A stretch of DNA of 64,000 bases from Zobellella iuensis (GTDB taxonomy: Bacteria > Pseudomonadota > Gammaproteobacteria > Enterobacterales > Aeromonadaceae). The stretch is from contig NZ_JAERTZ010000001.1 of the NCBI RefSeq assembly GCF_016746085.1, positions 1-64,000 on the forward strand, in the 5' to 3' direction. The notes below the pieces were generated by a model. The model was given only the letters and a program-made list of their open reading frames with translations, had not been told where the DNA came from and did no database searches. Each line of letters starts with the position of its first letter. The first letter of the stretch is position 1. The translations under genes and the position numbers were made by a program. Below are positions 18,607 through 28,873 of the stretch, one piece after another.

Positions 18607-18737
18607 GTGAGTCTCTTCCTTTGTCCATTAATGCGCCGATATTATCATCCCTGCCGGCGTATTTCAGGGAAGAAAGCAGCGTAGTCAGGATGTTGCGAAA
18701 ATGTGTCATGATAGATGTTGTTCATTTACTGGCTAAT

Positions 18738-18753
18738 TGTTACCATGATCACA
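18738..18753 (+). promoter_or_regulatory. CRP site in the cyaA promoter region
   Basis: TGTTA-CCATGA-TCACA fits the CRP consensus TGTGA-N6-TCACA with one mismatch. It resembles the CRP site of the E. coli cyaA P2 promoter as I remember it (TGTTA-N6-TCACG, followed by a similar TTTT-GACC stretch), through which cAMP-CRP represses cyaA. It lies 48 bp before the proposed TTG start. Confidence 0.75.
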
Positions 18754-18801
18754 CTTTTGACCTGTTCCGGGTCTGTGTCGGTCCAACGAAGGCCTGTACC
18801 C

Positions 18802-21318
18802 TTGCACGCGAATTTTCACCGGCTCGTCGAGCGATGTGACCAGTTTAACCAGCAGAAGCAGGCTCGCGCCCTGGCGGTGATGAGTCGCTACGGCCAGCAG
18901 GTATTCCAGTTGCTGCCGGTGCTGCTGCACTACCACCATCCTCTGTTGCCCGGCTACCTGCCCGGGGACGTGCCCGCGGGTGTCTGCCACTTCCGACCCA
19001 ATGAGCGCCAGCAGGAATTCATCGACGAGCTGTGCCAGGCGGCCAACGGCCACCAGGGGCTGGCAAACAGCCATTGTGAGATTTTCGGGCTCTATTCCAT
19101 GGGCAGTACCTCGTCCATCGGCCAGTGCCGCCATTCGGATCTGGATGTCTGGGTCTGTTACTCCCATCTGATGGAGCCGGAACGGGTGGCGTTGTTGCAG
19201 CAAAAATGCCTGCTGATCTCCAAGTGGGCGGAGCAGCGCCAGGTGGAGCTTAATCTGTTCCTGATCCCCGACAACAAGTTCCGTACCGACAACCAGCAGT
19301 GGGTGCAGGGCGAGAGCTGCGGCAGTGCCCAGCACCTGCTGCTGCTGGACGAATTTTACCGCAGTAACCTGCGCATTGCCGGCAAACGGCTGGTGTGGAT
19401 GTTTGCCCCCGGCAAGCTGGGGCCCAAGTACGACAGGTTCGTGGCCGAGCAGTTCGCCAACGGCACCCTCAATACCGATGAGTGGCTGGATCTGGGCGGC
19501 TTTGCCCGCATTCCGGCGGAAGAATACTTCGGCTCCGCCCTGTGGCAGCTGTACAAGGGCATCGACTCGCCCTACAAGGCGGTGCTGAAGACGGTGCTGA
19601 TGGAAGCCTACTCCCACGAGTACCCGGACACCCAGCTGCTGTGCCGCCACCTCAAGGGGCACTTCCAGTCCTCGGAGGTGCTGGACGAGTACCAGGATCA
19701 CTACATGCTGATGCTGGAAAAGGTGACCGGTTATCTCAAGTCCATCGGCGACGACAAGCGGCTCGATCTGGTACGGCGCTGTTTCTACCTCAAGGTGTCG
19801 GAAGGGCTGCACCGCACCCACGGCAACGATGCCCAGTACGCCTGGCGGCGAAGGCTGATCAACCGGCTGGTGACGGCCTGGGGCTGGCCGGCGGACAAGC
19901 TGGCCCGGCTCGACGACCGGGCCCACTGGAAGGTGGAAGAGGTCAAGGCCGCCTACGGCGAGCTGCTCGAAGCCCTGATGCAGAGCTACCGCAACCTGAT
20001 CCAGTTCGCCCGGCGCAACAACATCAGCGAGTGCATCAACCCGGAAGACATCGGCATACTGTCGCGCAAGCTCTACGCCGCCTTCGAAAACCTGCCGGGC
20101 AAGGTACAGTTGATCAACCTCAAGATAGCCCCGGATCTGAGCGAGCCGGACATCAGCCTGGTGCAGGTGCCGGAAGGGCGGGCCAACCCCGCCGGCTGGT
20201 ATTTGTACAAGTGCGGCCTGGCCCCGGGAGACATCATCGGCCGCAGTCCTCTCGAGTACAGCGGCTATATTGGCAAGCTGGTGGCCTGGGCCCATTTCAA
20301 CGGACTGCTGGCGGCCGGCACCCGATTGCACCTGTTCAACCAGAACACCGATCTGAGCCGGCGTCACCTGCAGGAATTCTGTGGCGATCTGGCACGTATC
20401 TTCCCGGTGCGGACCCCGGCTCCGACCAACCTGGCCCTGAGCCGGCCCTGCGAGGTGCGCAACCTGGGCATCTTCCTCAACCTCGAAACCGACCCCACCG
20501 CCCGCTGGCGCAACAGGGCCATCGAGTTCAGCGCCAAGACCAGCGATCCCTTCAGCTTCGGTCAGCAGTTGGAGAACCTGGTGGGCTCGGTGGATCTGAT
20601 CTACCGCAACTCCTGGGACGAGATCCGCACCCTGCACTTCAGCGGGCCCACCGCCGTGGTGGAGGCGCTCACCACCATCCTCGGCAAGATGCACCAGGAC
20701 GCCAACGCGCCCGAGAGCCTGGACGTGTATTGCTACAGCCTGAACTTCCGCAGCCTGATCCGCACCCGTTTTGAGCAACTGGTGAAGGAATGCATCGGCC
20801 TGCGGCTGGCGCGCGCCCAGGGCAGCACCATCAAGACCCTGGTGTTGGGCGGCGACAAGTACGGTATCTTTTTCGAGCGGCGCGGGGTCAGCGTGCAGAA
20901 GATGGAAAACGCGGTGGACTTTTACCGCCAGCTGTCCAGCCAGAAGCAGTCACGCCACGCCCTGCGACTGGATCAGCGGGACGACAAGTCGGTGCCGGAC
21001 ATAGTGGATGCCTATGCCAGCGAAGGCCTGATGCAGTTTTTCTTCGAGGACAGCGGCGACGGCTACAACCTCTATATTCTCGATGAAGCGAACCGTATCG
21101 AGGTTTATCGCCAGGTGGCCGGCAGCAAGGATGAGCTGGTGCAGAGCATCAACCGCTTCTACACCTCCCATCATGAGCACGTGGTGGGGCAGAGCCATTT
21201 CGCCAACTTCAACCTGCCCCAGTACTACGATATCGTGTCCGCCGACGGCCAGCCGCGGGTGCTGCCCTATCGCACCGTCAAGGATGACAAGGACGGCTCC
21301 CGGACCTGCCTGAGTTAG
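18802..21318 (+). CDS. cyaA: Class I adenylate cyclase CyaA
   Basis: Makes cAMP from ATP for the CRP regulon. The N-terminal catalytic domain includes [22 protein letters not shown], the nucleotidyltransferase-like [20 protein letters not shown] near residue 100, and [12 protein letters not shown]. The C-terminal half is the glucose-responsive regulatory domain. The TTG at 18802 is chosen, giving 838 aa. A GAAGG lies 10 nt upstream, the E. coli gene also starts with TTG, and the frame upstream to the ATG at 18715 runs across the CRP site. If 18715 were used the protein would have 867 aa. Confidence 0.94.
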   Translation: MHANFHRLVERCDQFNQQKQARALAVMSRYGQQVFQLLPVLLHYHHPLLPGYLPGDVPAGVCHFRPNERQQEFIDELCQAANGHQGLANSHCEIFGLYSMGSTSSIGQCRHSDLDVWVCYSHLMEPERVALLQQKCLLISKWAEQRQVELNLFLIPDNKFRTDNQQWVQGESCGSAQHLLLLDEFYRSNLRIAGKRLVWMFAPGKLGPKYDRFVAEQFANGTLNTDEWLDLGGFARIPAEEYFGSALWQLYKGIDSPYKAVLKTVLMEAYSHEYPDTQLLCRHLKGHFQSSEVLDEYQDHYMLMLEKVTGYLKSIGDDKRLDLVRRCFYLKVSEGLHRTHGNDAQYAWRRRLINRLVTAWGWPADKLARLDDRAHWKVEEVKAAYGELLEALMQSYRNLIQFARRNNISECINPEDIGILSRKLYAAFENLPGKVQLINLKIAPDLSEPDISLVQVPEGRANPAGWYLYKCGLAPGDIIGRSPLEYSGYIGKLVAWAHFNGLLAAGTRLHLFNQNTDLSRRHLQEFCGDLARIFPVRTPAPTNLALSRPCEVRNLGIFLNLETDPTARWRNRAIEFSAKTSDPFSFGQQLENLVGSVDLIYRNSWDEIRTLHFSGPTAVVEALTTILGKMHQDANAPESLDVYCYSLNFRSLIRTRFEQLVKECIGLRLARAQGSTIKTLVLGGDKYGIFFERRGVSVQKMENAVDFYRQLSSQKQSRHALRLDQRDDKSVPDIVDAYASEGLMQFFFEDSGDGYNLYILDEANRIEVYRQVAGSKDELVQSINRFYTSHHEHVVGQSHFANFNLPQYYDIVSADGQPRVLPYRTVKDDKDGSRTCLS

Positions 21319-21626
21319 AGCGCAAGCTCGGTATCGCCCTGGCGCCTGGCCTGCAGGCCGAGCCAGGCCAGTAGCTCGTGGCCCTGGCGGTTGTCTATCC
21401 ACTTGCCTTGCTGATAGGCGAAGTGATGGCCGTTTTCCCGGGTGGCCAGCCAGATCTGGTGCAGCGGCTCCTGGCGGTTGATCACGAACTTGACGCCGTT
21501 TTCGAAGGTGAGGGTCATGACGCTGCCGATGGTCTCACAGTCGATATCGACCCCGCTCTGGTCGATGCACTCTTCGATGTGCTGATAAATGGCGTCCGCC
21601 AAGGCATGGAATTCACTGTCTTTCAT
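21315..21626 (-). CDS. cyaY: Iron donor protein CyaY (bacterial frataxin)
   Basis: A small acidic iron-binding protein that modulates IscS-dependent iron-sulfur cluster assembly. The acidic first helix [20 protein letters not shown] and the frataxin strand motif ending QPLHQIWLA-type (here [18 protein letters not shown]) are present. It is 103 aa against about 106 in E. coli. The ATG at 21626 begins the domain; an upstream ATG would add 23 unrelated residues. It converges on cyaA and the two stop codons overlap. Confidence 0.95.
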   Translation of the reverse strand: MKDSEFHALADAIYQHIEECIDQSGVDIDCETIGSVMTLTFENGVKFVINRQEPLHQIWLATRENGHHFAYQQGKWIDNRQGHELLAWLGLQARRQGDTELAL

Positions 21627-21698
21627 CGCCCGCTTCCTATTGCTTTTGAGAATCTGAATGCGATTATAAGAGCCTGTAACCATATTCACAGTCATACG

Positions 21699-21821
21699 AT
21701 GAACAAATTCAAGCTGACCGCACTGGTCGTCCTGGCCCTGAGCCTGGCGGGTTGTGGCCTCAAGGGCCCCCTGACCCTGCCCGAAGCCCAGCAGGAGCGG
21801 CCCCAGGTTGAACAGTCGTAA
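21699..21821 (+). CDS. lptM: Small lipoprotein LptM (YifL family), 40 aa
   Basis: A signal peptide with lipobox LAGC: the acylated cysteine is at residue 19, followed by GLKGPLTLPE, the hallmark of the YifL/LptM family. In E. coli LptM supports assembly of the LptD-LptE complex for LPS transport. The remaining ~20 residues are polar. It is divergent from cyaY and 11 bp upstream of lysA, the usual order in Vibrio, Aeromonas and Pseudomonas. Confidence 0.9.
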   Translation: MNKFKLTALVVLALSLAGCGLKGPLTLPEAQQERPQVEQS

Positions 21822-21832
21822 AGGAAACTACC

Positions 21833-23089
21833 TTGGATTATTTTAATTATCAGGACGATGGCCGCCTCTACGGCGAGGCCTGCGATCTCACCCGTCTGGC
21901 CGAGCAGCACGGTACCCCTCTTTATGTGTATTCCCGCGCCACCCTGGAGCGTCACTGGCGGGCCTTCGATCAGGCCGCCGGTGAGGTGGACCACCTGATC
22001 TGCTACGCGGTCAAGGCCAATTCCAACCTGGCGGTGCTGAACGTGCTGGCGCGGCTGGGCTCCGGCTTCGACATCGTCTCCAAGGGGGAACTGTGCCGGG
22101 TGATCGCCGCCGGCGGCGATCCGCGCAAGGTGGTGTTTTCCGGGGTCGGCAAGCGGGTCGACGAAATCCGCTTCGCCCTGGAGCAGCAGATCTTCTGCTT
22201 CAACGTGGAATCGGTGGCGGAGCTGGAACGCATTAACCGGGTGGCGGGCGAGATGGGGGTCAAGGCGCCGGTTTCCATCCGGGTCAACCCGGACATCGAC
22301 GCCGGCACCCATCCCTATATTTCCACCGGCCTCAAGGAAAACAAGTTCGGCATTCCCATCGACCAGGCGCAGCAAATTTATCGCCAGGCGGCGGCCCTGC
22401 CCCATCTCGAGGTCAATGGCGTGGACTGCCATATCGGCTCCCAGCTGACCGAGCTGTCGCCCTTCCTGGAGGCGGTGGACAAGCTGCTGGCACTGATTGA
22501 CGCCCTGGCCGAAGACGGCATCCATGTCCGCCACCTGGACGTGGGGGGTGGCCTGGGCGTGCGCTACGACCAGGAAGCGCCGCCCGAGCCCAGCCGCTAC
22601 GCCGAGCAGCTCAAAGCCCGCCTGCAGGACCGCAACCTGACCCTGGTGTTCGAGCCGGGCCGGGCCATCGCCGCCAACGCCGGTGTGTTGCTGACCCGGG
22701 TGGAGCACCTCAAGCCCGGTGAAGCCAAGAATTTCGCCATCGTCGACGCCGCCATGAACGATCTGATCCGCCCGGCCCTGTACAGCGCCTGGCAGGCCAT
22801 TATTCCGGTGGATTCCACCTTGCAGCGGGAGGCCGCCGTTTACGACGTGGTGGGACCTGTGTGCGAGACCGGCGACTTTATCGGCAAGGACCGTACACTG
22901 GCCATTACCGAGGGCGATCTGCTGGCGGTGCGTTCGGCCGGCGCCTATGGTTTCGTCATGGCCTCCAACTACAACAGCCGGCCCCGGGCCGCCGAAGTTA
23001 TGGTCGACGGGGAGCAGGCCTTTGTAGTGCGTGAACGGGAACAACTGACCGAGCTGTGGCAGGGCGAGAGCCTGTTGCCCGGCGTCTGA
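21833..23089 (+). CDS. lysA: Diaminopimelate decarboxylase
   Basis: A PLP enzyme of fold type III that makes lysine from meso-diaminopimelate. The PLP lysine is in ICYAVKANSN near residue 61. The glycine-rich phosphate loop DVGGGLGV, the cluster FEPGRAIAANAG and the active-site GPVCETGDF are present. The start is TTG at 21833 preceded by AAAGGA. Length 418 aa is normal. It lies directly before dapF, so the last two enzymes acting on diaminopimelate are encoded together. Confidence 0.96.
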   Translation: MDYFNYQDDGRLYGEACDLTRLAEQHGTPLYVYSRATLERHWRAFDQAAGEVDHLICYAVKANSNLAVLNVLARLGSGFDIVSKGELCRVIAAGGDPRKVVFSGVGKRVDEIRFALEQQIFCFNVESVAELERINRVAGEMGVKAPVSIRVNPDIDAGTHPYISTGLKENKFGIPIDQAQQIYRQAAALPHLEVNGVDCHIGSQLTELSPFLEAVDKLLALIDALAEDGIHVRHLDVGGGLGVRYDQEAPPEPSRYAEQLKARLQDRNLTLVFEPGRAIAANAGVLLTRVEHLKPGEAKNFAIVDAAMNDLIRPALYSAWQAIIPVDSTLQREAAVYDVVGPVCETGDFIGKDRTLAITEGDLLAVRSAGAYGFVMASNYNSRPRAAEVMVDGEQAFVVREREQLTELWQGESLLPGV

Positions 23090-23098
23090 GGGGGGAGC

Positions 23099-23926
23099 GT
23101 GATCCACTTTTCCAAAATGCAGGGGCTCGGCAACGACTTTATGGTGGTCGATGGCGTCACCCAGAAGGTGTTTTTCAATCCCGAGGTGATCCGGCACCTC
23201 GCCGACCGTCACTTCGGCATCGGCTTCGACCAACTGCTGCTGGTGGAGCCGCCCTATGATCCCGAGCTCGACTTCCATTACCGCATCTTCAACGCCGATG
23301 GCTCCGAGGTGGAGCAGTGCGGCAACGGCGCCCGCTGTTTCGCCCGCTTCGTACGGCTCAAGGGGCTGACCAACAAGGACAGGATCAATGTCAGCACCCA
23401 GAAGGGCAACATAGTGCTGCAACTGGAAAAGGACAACCAGGTCACCGTCAACATGGGGGTGCCCGAGTTCGAGCCGGCCAATATTCCGTTCAAGGCCCAG
23501 AAGGCGGAAAAGACCTACCTGATCCGGGCCGAGGAGCAAACGGTACTGTGCGGGGCCGTGTCCATGGGCAACCCCCACTGCGTGCTGGAAGTGGATGATA
23601 TCAACACCGAGCTGGTGGCTACCCTGGGCCCCGAGCTGGAGAACCACGAGCGCTTTCCGGCCCGGGTCAACGTCGGTTTTATGCAGATCCTCAACGCCCG
23701 GGAGATCAACCTGCGGGTGCATGAGCGCGGCGCCGGCGAGACCCTGGCCTGCGGCACCGGCGCCTGCGCGGCGGCGGTGATGGGCATGAGCTGGGGCAAA
23801 CTGGCCGACCGGGTACAGGTACAGCTGCCCGGCGGTACCCTCACCATCGCCTGGAAGGGGCCGGGCAAACCGGTGTACATGACCGGCCCGGCAGAGCACG
23901 TTTTCGACGGACAGATCAATCTATGA
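23099..23926 (+). CDS. dapF: Diaminopimelate epimerase
   Basis: Interconverts LL- and meso-diaminopimelate for lysine and peptidoglycan. The two catalytic cysteines are in [13 protein letters not shown] near residue 75 and ACGTGACAA near 219. The start is GTG at 23099, after GGGGGAG. Length 275 aa fits E. coli DapF (274). The stop overlaps the ATG of the DUF484 gene (ATGA). Confidence 0.97.
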   Translation: MIHFSKMQGLGNDFMVVDGVTQKVFFNPEVIRHLADRHFGIGFDQLLLVEPPYDPELDFHYRIFNADGSEVEQCGNGARCFARFVRLKGLTNKDRINVSTQKGNIVLQLEKDNQVTVNMGVPEFEPANIPFKAQKAEKTYLIRAEEQTVLCGAVSMGNPHCVLEVDDINTELVATLGPELENHERFPARVNVGFMQILNAREINLRVHERGAGETLACGTGACAAAVMGMSWGKLADRVQVQLPGGTLTIAWKGPGKPVYMTGPAEHVFDGQINL

Positions 23927-24594
23927 CCGACAGAACCCAAAGGGCGGAAATCAGCCTGGATGATACCCACATTGCCGACTACCTGGCCTCGCAACCGGAT
24001 TTCTTCGTGCGCCAGCGGGGGCTGCTGGAGCAGTTGCGGCTGCCCCACGAGCAGCGGGGCAGCGTCTCCCTGGTGGAGGCCAAACTGGAGCGCCAGCGCC
24101 AGCGCATCCATGCCCTGGAAGAGGATATTACCCAGCTGATGACGGTGGCCGGGGAGAACGAGCGCATCTTCCGGGTGTACCTGGACCTGTTCCCCCGGCT
24201 GTTCGAATGTACCAGCCTGGGTGAACTGGAAGGGTGCATGCGCCATACCCTGCAGGAGCAGCTGCGGGTGTCGGCGCTCAGGCTGGTGCCGGACGCCCGC
24301 TGGCATCCGTCGGCAGGCGAGCAATTGGAGCGGCTGTACCGGGAGCGGATGGCGGGCCGGGACGTCTACCTGGGCCGGCTCGGCAAGGACGAGAAGCAGC
24401 GGCTGTTCGGCGATGCCCTGGTCAACTCCTGCGCCCTGATCCGCCTGGGGCGGCAAGGGGAAATGGGGCTGCTGGCCTTCGGCAGCGCCGACAGCGGCCA
24501 CTACCGGCTGGGCATGGACACCCTGATCATCCGCCAGCTCGCCGATTTCCTCGCGCTGTTGCTGCCCCGGCTGGTGGCCGATGGCCGGCCCTGA
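23923..24594 (+). CDS. DUF484 family protein (YigA-like)
   Basis: A cytoplasmic protein of unknown function that is consistently encoded between dapF and xerC in gammaproteobacteria. Residues 12-75 are helical, including [36 protein letters not shown]. The rest looks like a GAF-type alpha/beta domain ending [20 protein letters not shown]. Length 223 aa fits the family. It overlaps dapF by 4 nt and xerC by 14 nt, so it should be translated with them. Confidence 0.88.
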   Translation: MTDRTQRAEISLDDTHIADYLASQPDFFVRQRGLLEQLRLPHEQRGSVSLVEAKLERQRQRIHALEEDITQLMTVAGENERIFRVYLDLFPRLFECTSLGELEGCMRHTLQEQLRVSALRLVPDARWHPSAGEQLERLYRERMAGRDVYLGRLGKDEKQRLFGDALVNSCALIRLGRQGEMGLLAFGSADSGHYRLGMDTLIIRQLADFLALLLPRLVADGRP

Positions 24595-25534
24595 GCCGGC
24601 CCGGCCGGCCGCGCCTAAGCCGGCCACGCCTGAACTGGCCGTGGCCATCGCCGACTTCCTCGAATACCTGCGGGTGGAGCGCCAGCTGAGCGCCCACACC
24701 CGCGACGGCTACGGCCGCCACCTGCATGCCATGGCCGGCCAGCTGGCGGAGCTGCACCTGAGCCAATGGCGGGCGCTGACCCTGGTCCAGGTGCGCGGCC
24801 TGGCCACCCGCCTGCATAAGCAGGGGCTGTCGCCCCGCTCCATCGCCACCAAGCTCAGCGCCCTGCGCAGCTTCTGCGACTGGCTGGTGCTGCAGGGCCA
24901 GCTCGCCGCCAATCCCGCCAAGGGGGTCAGCGCCCCCAAGCAGGGCCGGCCCCTGCCCAAGAACCTGGACGTGGACGAACTGCACCAGCTGATGAACCTC
25001 GACGAGTCAGACCCGCTGGCGGTGCGGGACAGGGCCATCATGGAGCTGCTGTATTCCTCCGGCCTGCGCCTGGACGAGCTGGTGTCCCTCGATCTGGGCG
25101 ACGTCCAGTTTGCCGAGCGCCAGCTGCGGGTGATCGGCAAGGGCAACAAGGAACGCATACTGCCGGTAGGGCGGATGGCGCTGGACTGGCTGGAGAAGTG
25201 GCTGGCGGTGCGGGGCGAGCTGGCCGGACCGGACGAGCCGGCGCTGTTCGTGAGCAAACAGCGCCGGCGTATTTCCCATCGCAGCGTGCAGCTGCGCCTG
25301 GCCAAGCGCGGACAACAGCAGGCGCTGTCGAGCCATGTCCATCCTCACAAGCTGCGCCACTCCTTCGCCACCCATATGCTGGAGTCCAGCGGCGACCTGC
25401 GCGCCGTGCAGGAACTGCTGGGCCACGCCGATCTGGCCACCACCCAGATTTATACCCACCTCGACTTCCAGCACCTGGCCAAGGCCTACGACCAGGCCCA
25501 CCCCAGGGCCAAAAGGCGCAAGGAAGAGGAATAG
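24581..25534 (+). CDS. xerC: Site-specific tyrosine recombinase XerC
   Basis: Acts with XerD at dif to resolve chromosome dimers. The N-terminal SAM-like domain ([19 protein letters not shown]) is followed by the catalytic domain. The pentad is visible: Arg in [10 protein letters not shown], Lys in GKGNKER, His and Arg in [12 protein letters not shown], His in [12 protein letters not shown] and the nucleophile Tyr in the same motif. Length 317 aa is slightly over the usual ~300, with a Pro/Ala-rich N-terminal extension if the ATG at 24581 is used. Confidence 0.95.
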   Translation: MAGPEPARPAAPKPATPELAVAIADFLEYLRVERQLSAHTRDGYGRHLHAMAGQLAELHLSQWRALTLVQVRGLATRLHKQGLSPRSIATKLSALRSFCDWLVLQGQLAANPAKGVSAPKQGRPLPKNLDVDELHQLMNLDESDPLAVRDRAIMELLYSSGLRLDELVSLDLGDVQFAERQLRVIGKGNKERILPVGRMALDWLEKWLAVRGELAGPDEPALFVSKQRRRISHRSVQLRLAKRGQQQALSSHVHPHKLRHSFATHMLESSGDLRAVQELLGHADLATTQIYTHLDFQHLAKAYDQAHPRAKRRKEEE

Positions 25535-25608
25535 CCGCCCCAATCTCCAAGACTCGTCCCCGGTTTTTTGGTTAGAATCCCCCCACTGCCCTTTACCCGG
25601 AACCCAGG

Positions 25609-26316
25609 ATGCGCTTTTACAAACGACTCGGCCCCGTCAAGGTACTCAGCTTCGATCTGGACGACACCCTGTACGACAACGTGCCGGTGATGGCGGCGGC
25701 GGAAGCCTGGCTGCTCAACGCCCTGAAGCAGGATCACCCAGAATCCACCCTGCTCGGCAAGGAGCAGCTGGCGGCGCTCAAGCGGCAACTGCTGCAGGAA
25801 CAACCCGAACTGGCCCACGATGTGAGCGCCTGCCGGCGGGCGGTGCTGACCGAGGGCCTGCGCCGCCAGGGCGTGGCCGAGGCGCGGGCCGGCCTGCTGG
25901 CCGAGCAGTACTACCAGGGCTTTCTGGCCGAACGCGGCAAAATACGGGTGCCCGAGGTAACCCACAGGGTGCTCTCCACCCTGGGCCGGCGCCACCGGCT
26001 GGCGGTGATCACCAACGGCAACCTGCCGCTGGAGCGCACCGAGCTGGCGCCTTATTTCGAGGTGGTGCTCAGGGCCGGGCCCGACGGCCGGATGAAGCCG
26101 GCGCCGGATCTGTTCCTGACCCTGGCCGAACGGCTGGGGGTGGCGCCGTCCGAAATCCTGCATATCGGCGACCATATCAACACCGACGTGGCCGGCGCCG
26201 TACGCAGTGGTTGCCAGGCGGTGTGGCTCAACGATAACGGCCGCAGCGAAGCGGATCTGCACTGTCTGCCCCAGGTGGCCCTGGAGCGGTTGGAGCAGCT
26301 GCTGGAGCTGTTATAA
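25609..26316 (+). CDS. yigB: HAD-family hydrolase YigB (FMN phosphatase type)
   Basis: A haloacid dehalogenase-fold phosphatase; E. coli YigB hydrolyses FMN and related sugar phosphates. Motif I is SFDLDDTLYDN near residue 15, motif II ITNGN, motif III lysine in RMKPAPDLF and motif IV HIGDHINTDVAGA. Length 235 aa is normal. It follows xerC and precedes uvrD, as in E. coli. Confidence 0.92.
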   Translation: MRFYKRLGPVKVLSFDLDDTLYDNVPVMAAAEAWLLNALKQDHPESTLLGKEQLAALKRQLLQEQPELAHDVSACRRAVLTEGLRRQGVAEARAGLLAEQYYQGFLAERGKIRVPEVTHRVLSTLGRRHRLAVITNGNLPLERTELAPYFEVVLRAGPDGRMKPAPDLFLTLAERLGVAPSEILHIGDHINTDVAGAVRSGCQAVWLNDNGRSEADLHCLPQVALERLEQLLELL

Positions 26317-26351
26317 TCGCCGCCATACTGTAAATATTCCCAGGAGATGTG

Positions 26352-28520
26352 ATGGATGTATCCAGCCTGCTTGACGGCATGAACGACAAGCAACGCGAGG
26401 CGGTGGCCGCCCCTTCCCAGAACATGCTGGTGCTGGCCGGGGCCGGCAGCGGCAAGACCCGGGTGCTGGTGCATCGCATCGCCTGGCTGATGCAGGTGGA
26501 GCAGGTGCCGGCCTCCGCCATACTGGCGGTGACCTTCACCAACAAGGCGGCCGCCGAGATGCGCGGCCGGGTGGAGCAACTGCTGGGCGGGCGCCTGTTC
26601 GGGCTCTGGCTCGGCACCTTCCACGGCCTGGCCCACCGGCTGCTGCGCGCCCACCACCTGGACGCCAAGCTGCCCCAGGACTTCCAGATCCTCGACTCGG
26701 ACGACCAACTGCGGCTGCTGCGCCGGATCCTCAAGAGCCTGAACCTGGACGAAAAACAGTGGCCGCCGCGCCAGGCCGCCGGCTTTATCAACGCCCGCAA
26801 GGACGAAGGCCTGCGCCCGGGCGATATCCAGGTGCTCAACGACCCGCTGCAGAAAACCTACCGCCAGATCTACCAGGTCTATCAGGACACCTGCGATCGG
26901 GCCGGGCTGGTGGACTTCGCCGAGTTGCTGCTGCGTGCCCACGAGCTGTGGCTCAACCAGCCGCACATACTGCGGCACTACCAGGACCGCTTCCGCCATA
27001 TTCTGGTGGACGAGTTCCAGGACACCAACAGCATCCAGTATGCCTGGCTGCGGATGCTGGCCGGCGACCGCGCCAGGGTGATGATAGTGGGCGACGACGA
27101 TCAGTCCATCTACGGCTGGCGCGGGGCCAGGGTGGAGAACATCGCCCGCTTCCTGGCCGACTTTCCCGGCGCCGAGACCGTCCGCCTGGAGCAGAACTAC
27201 CGCTCCACCGGCACCATCCTCAAGGCCGCCAATACCCTGATCGCCAACAACGCCGAGCGCATGGGCAAGGAGCTGTGGACCGAGGGCGCCGAGGGCGCGC
27301 CCATCGCCGTGTACAGCGCCTTCAACGAGGTGGATGAGGCCCGCTTCGTGGTGGAGCGCATCAAGCAGTGGCGCCAGCAGGACGGAAACTTAAGCGACAC
27401 CGCCATCCTCTACCGCAACAACGCCCAGTCCCGGGTGCTGGAAGAGGCGTTGATCCAGGAGCGCCTGCCTTACCGCATCTACGGTGGCCTGCGCTTCTTC
27501 GAACGCCAGGAGATCAAGGACGCCCTCGGCTACCTGCGCCTCATCAACAACAGGGGCGACGAGGCCTCCTTCGAGCGCATCGTCAACACCCCCACCCGGG
27601 GCATCGGCGAGCGCACCCTGGGGTTGATTCGCGACGCCGCCCGGGACCGGCAGCAGACCCTGTGGCAGTCGGCCTGGGCGCTGGTGGAGGAAAAAATCCT
27701 CACCGGCCGGGCCGCCTCGGCGGTGAGCCGCTTCCTGGCGCTGATCAACCAGCTGGAGGACGATACCCGGGAGCTGCCGCTGCATGTGCAGACCGACCGG
27801 GTGATCGAGCTGTCCGGGCTCAAGGCCATGTACCTGGCGGAAAAGGGCGAGAAAGCCCAGTCCCGGGTGGAGAACCTGGAGGAGCTGGTCAGCGCTACCC
27901 GCCAGTTCAGTCCGGCGGAAGAGGACGAGATGTCGCCGCTGTCGGCCTTTTTGTCCCACGCCGCGCTGGAGGCGGGCGAGGGCCAGGCGGATCAGTTCGA
28001 CGACGCGGTGCAGCTGATGACGCTGCACTCGGCCAAGGGCCTGGAGTTCCCGCTGGTGTTTATGGTGGGGGTGGAGGAGGGCATGTTCCCCAGCCAGCTG
28101 TCGGCGGAGGAAAGCCGCCGGCTGGAGGAGGAGCGCCGGCTGGCCTACGTGGGCATGACCCGGGCGATGCACAAGCTCTATATCAGCCATGCGGAGAGCC
28201 GCCGGCTCTACGGCCGGGAGATGTTCCACCGGCCCAGCCGCTTTATCAAGGAGCTGCCCGCCGACTGCCTGGAGGAGATCCGGCTCAAGGCGAAAGTCAC
28301 CCGGGCCCTGCCCAACGGCCGCTTCAGCCAGGACCGGGTGCAGGAGACCTTCGACCAGACCGGCTTCCGCCTGGGCCAGCGGGTGCTGCATCCCAAGTTC
28401 GGCGAGGGGGTGGTGCTCAACTTCGAGGGCGCCGGCGCCCAGAGCCGGGTGCAGGTCAACTTCGACGACGGCGGCAGCAAATGGCTGGTCACCGCCTATG
28501 CCAGGCTGGAAGCGGTCTGA
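26352..28520 (+). CDS. uvrD: DNA helicase II UvrD
   Basis: A superfamily 1A 3'-5' helicase for nucleotide excision and mismatch repair that also removes RecA filaments. Walker A GAGSGKT lies near residue 29, Walker B is ILVDEFQDTN, motif III GDDDQSIYGWRGA, and motifs V/VI include LMTLHSAKGLEFP and RRLAYVGMTRA. The C-terminal Tudor-like domain ends the protein. The ATG at 26352 gives MDVSSLLDGMNDKQREAV; a GTG one codon earlier is closer to AGGAG (26342-26346). Length is 722 aa. Confidence 0.97.
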   Translation: MDVSSLLDGMNDKQREAVAAPSQNMLVLAGAGSGKTRVLVHRIAWLMQVEQVPASAILAVTFTNKAAAEMRGRVEQLLGGRLFGLWLGTFHGLAHRLLRAHHLDAKLPQDFQILDSDDQLRLLRRILKSLNLDEKQWPPRQAAGFINARKDEGLRPGDIQVLNDPLQKTYRQIYQVYQDTCDRAGLVDFAELLLRAHELWLNQPHILRHYQDRFRHILVDEFQDTNSIQYAWLRMLAGDRARVMIVGDDDQSIYGWRGARVENIARFLADFPGAETVRLEQNYRSTGTILKAANTLIANNAERMGKELWTEGAEGAPIAVYSAFNEVDEARFVVERIKQWRQQDGNLSDTAILYRNNAQSRVLEEALIQERLPYRIYGGLRFFERQEIKDALGYLRLINNRGDEASFERIVNTPTRGIGERTLGLIRDAARDRQQTLWQSAWALVEEKILTGRAASAVSRFLALINQLEDDTRELPLHVQTDRVIELSGLKAMYLAEKGEKAQSRVENLEELVSATRQFSPAEEDEMSPLSAFLSHAALEAGEGQADQFDDAVQLMTLHSAKGLEFPLVFMVGVEEGMFPSQLSAEESRRLEEERRLAYVGMTRAMHKLYISHAESRRLYGREMFHRPSRFIKELPADCLEEIRLKAKVTRALPNGRFSQDRVQETFDQTGFRLGQRVLHPKFGEGVVLNFEGAGAQSRVQVNFDDGGSKWLVTAYARLEAV

Positions 28521-28593
28521 GTTTGATGTCGATCAGCGTCGGGAGCCGGCGGCCGTGGTACAACTGCGCCGTTTGTTCAATCCGGAGACCGAG

Positions 28594-28827
28594 ATGACCC
28601 ACGCCCACGACTTGCTGCACGCCCTGCTGGCCCACGCCCGGCCGGTGCCCGCCGCCGATATCCACGCCTTCGCGGCCGAACGCTTCGGCGAGGCGGCCCG
28701 TTTCTGCACCTGCTCCCACCAGGATCTGAGCCTGGACGAACTGCTGCCCATCATGCAGGCCAAGGGCAAACTGGTGCTGACCGAGCAGGGCTGGCAGCTC
28801 AACTTCGCCGCCATGGCCGCACACTGA
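28594..28827 (+). CDS. yecH: YecH family protein (DUF2492)
   Basis: A small protein of 77 aa. The family features are the His-containing N-terminus (MTHAHDLLHALLA) and the block FGEAARFCTCSHQDLSLDELL, where His and Cys residues could bind metal. GGAG at 28583-28586 precedes the ATG. It lies 73 bp after uvrD, on the same strand. The function is unknown and the metal-binding idea is inference. Confidence 0.78.
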   Translation: MTHAHDLLHALLAHARPVPAADIHAFAAERFGEAARFCTCSHQDLSLDELLPIMQAKGKLVLTEQGWQLNFAAMAAH

Positions 28828-28873
28828 GCCGTCCAGGCCCGGGTATTTCCAGTCTTTGACGTCGCTCATTCCG

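Noticed and set aside
18715-18801. ATG start of cyaA at 18715
   Set aside because: No ribosome site, non-conserved N-terminus, and the extension runs through the CRP site. Kept as an alternative only.
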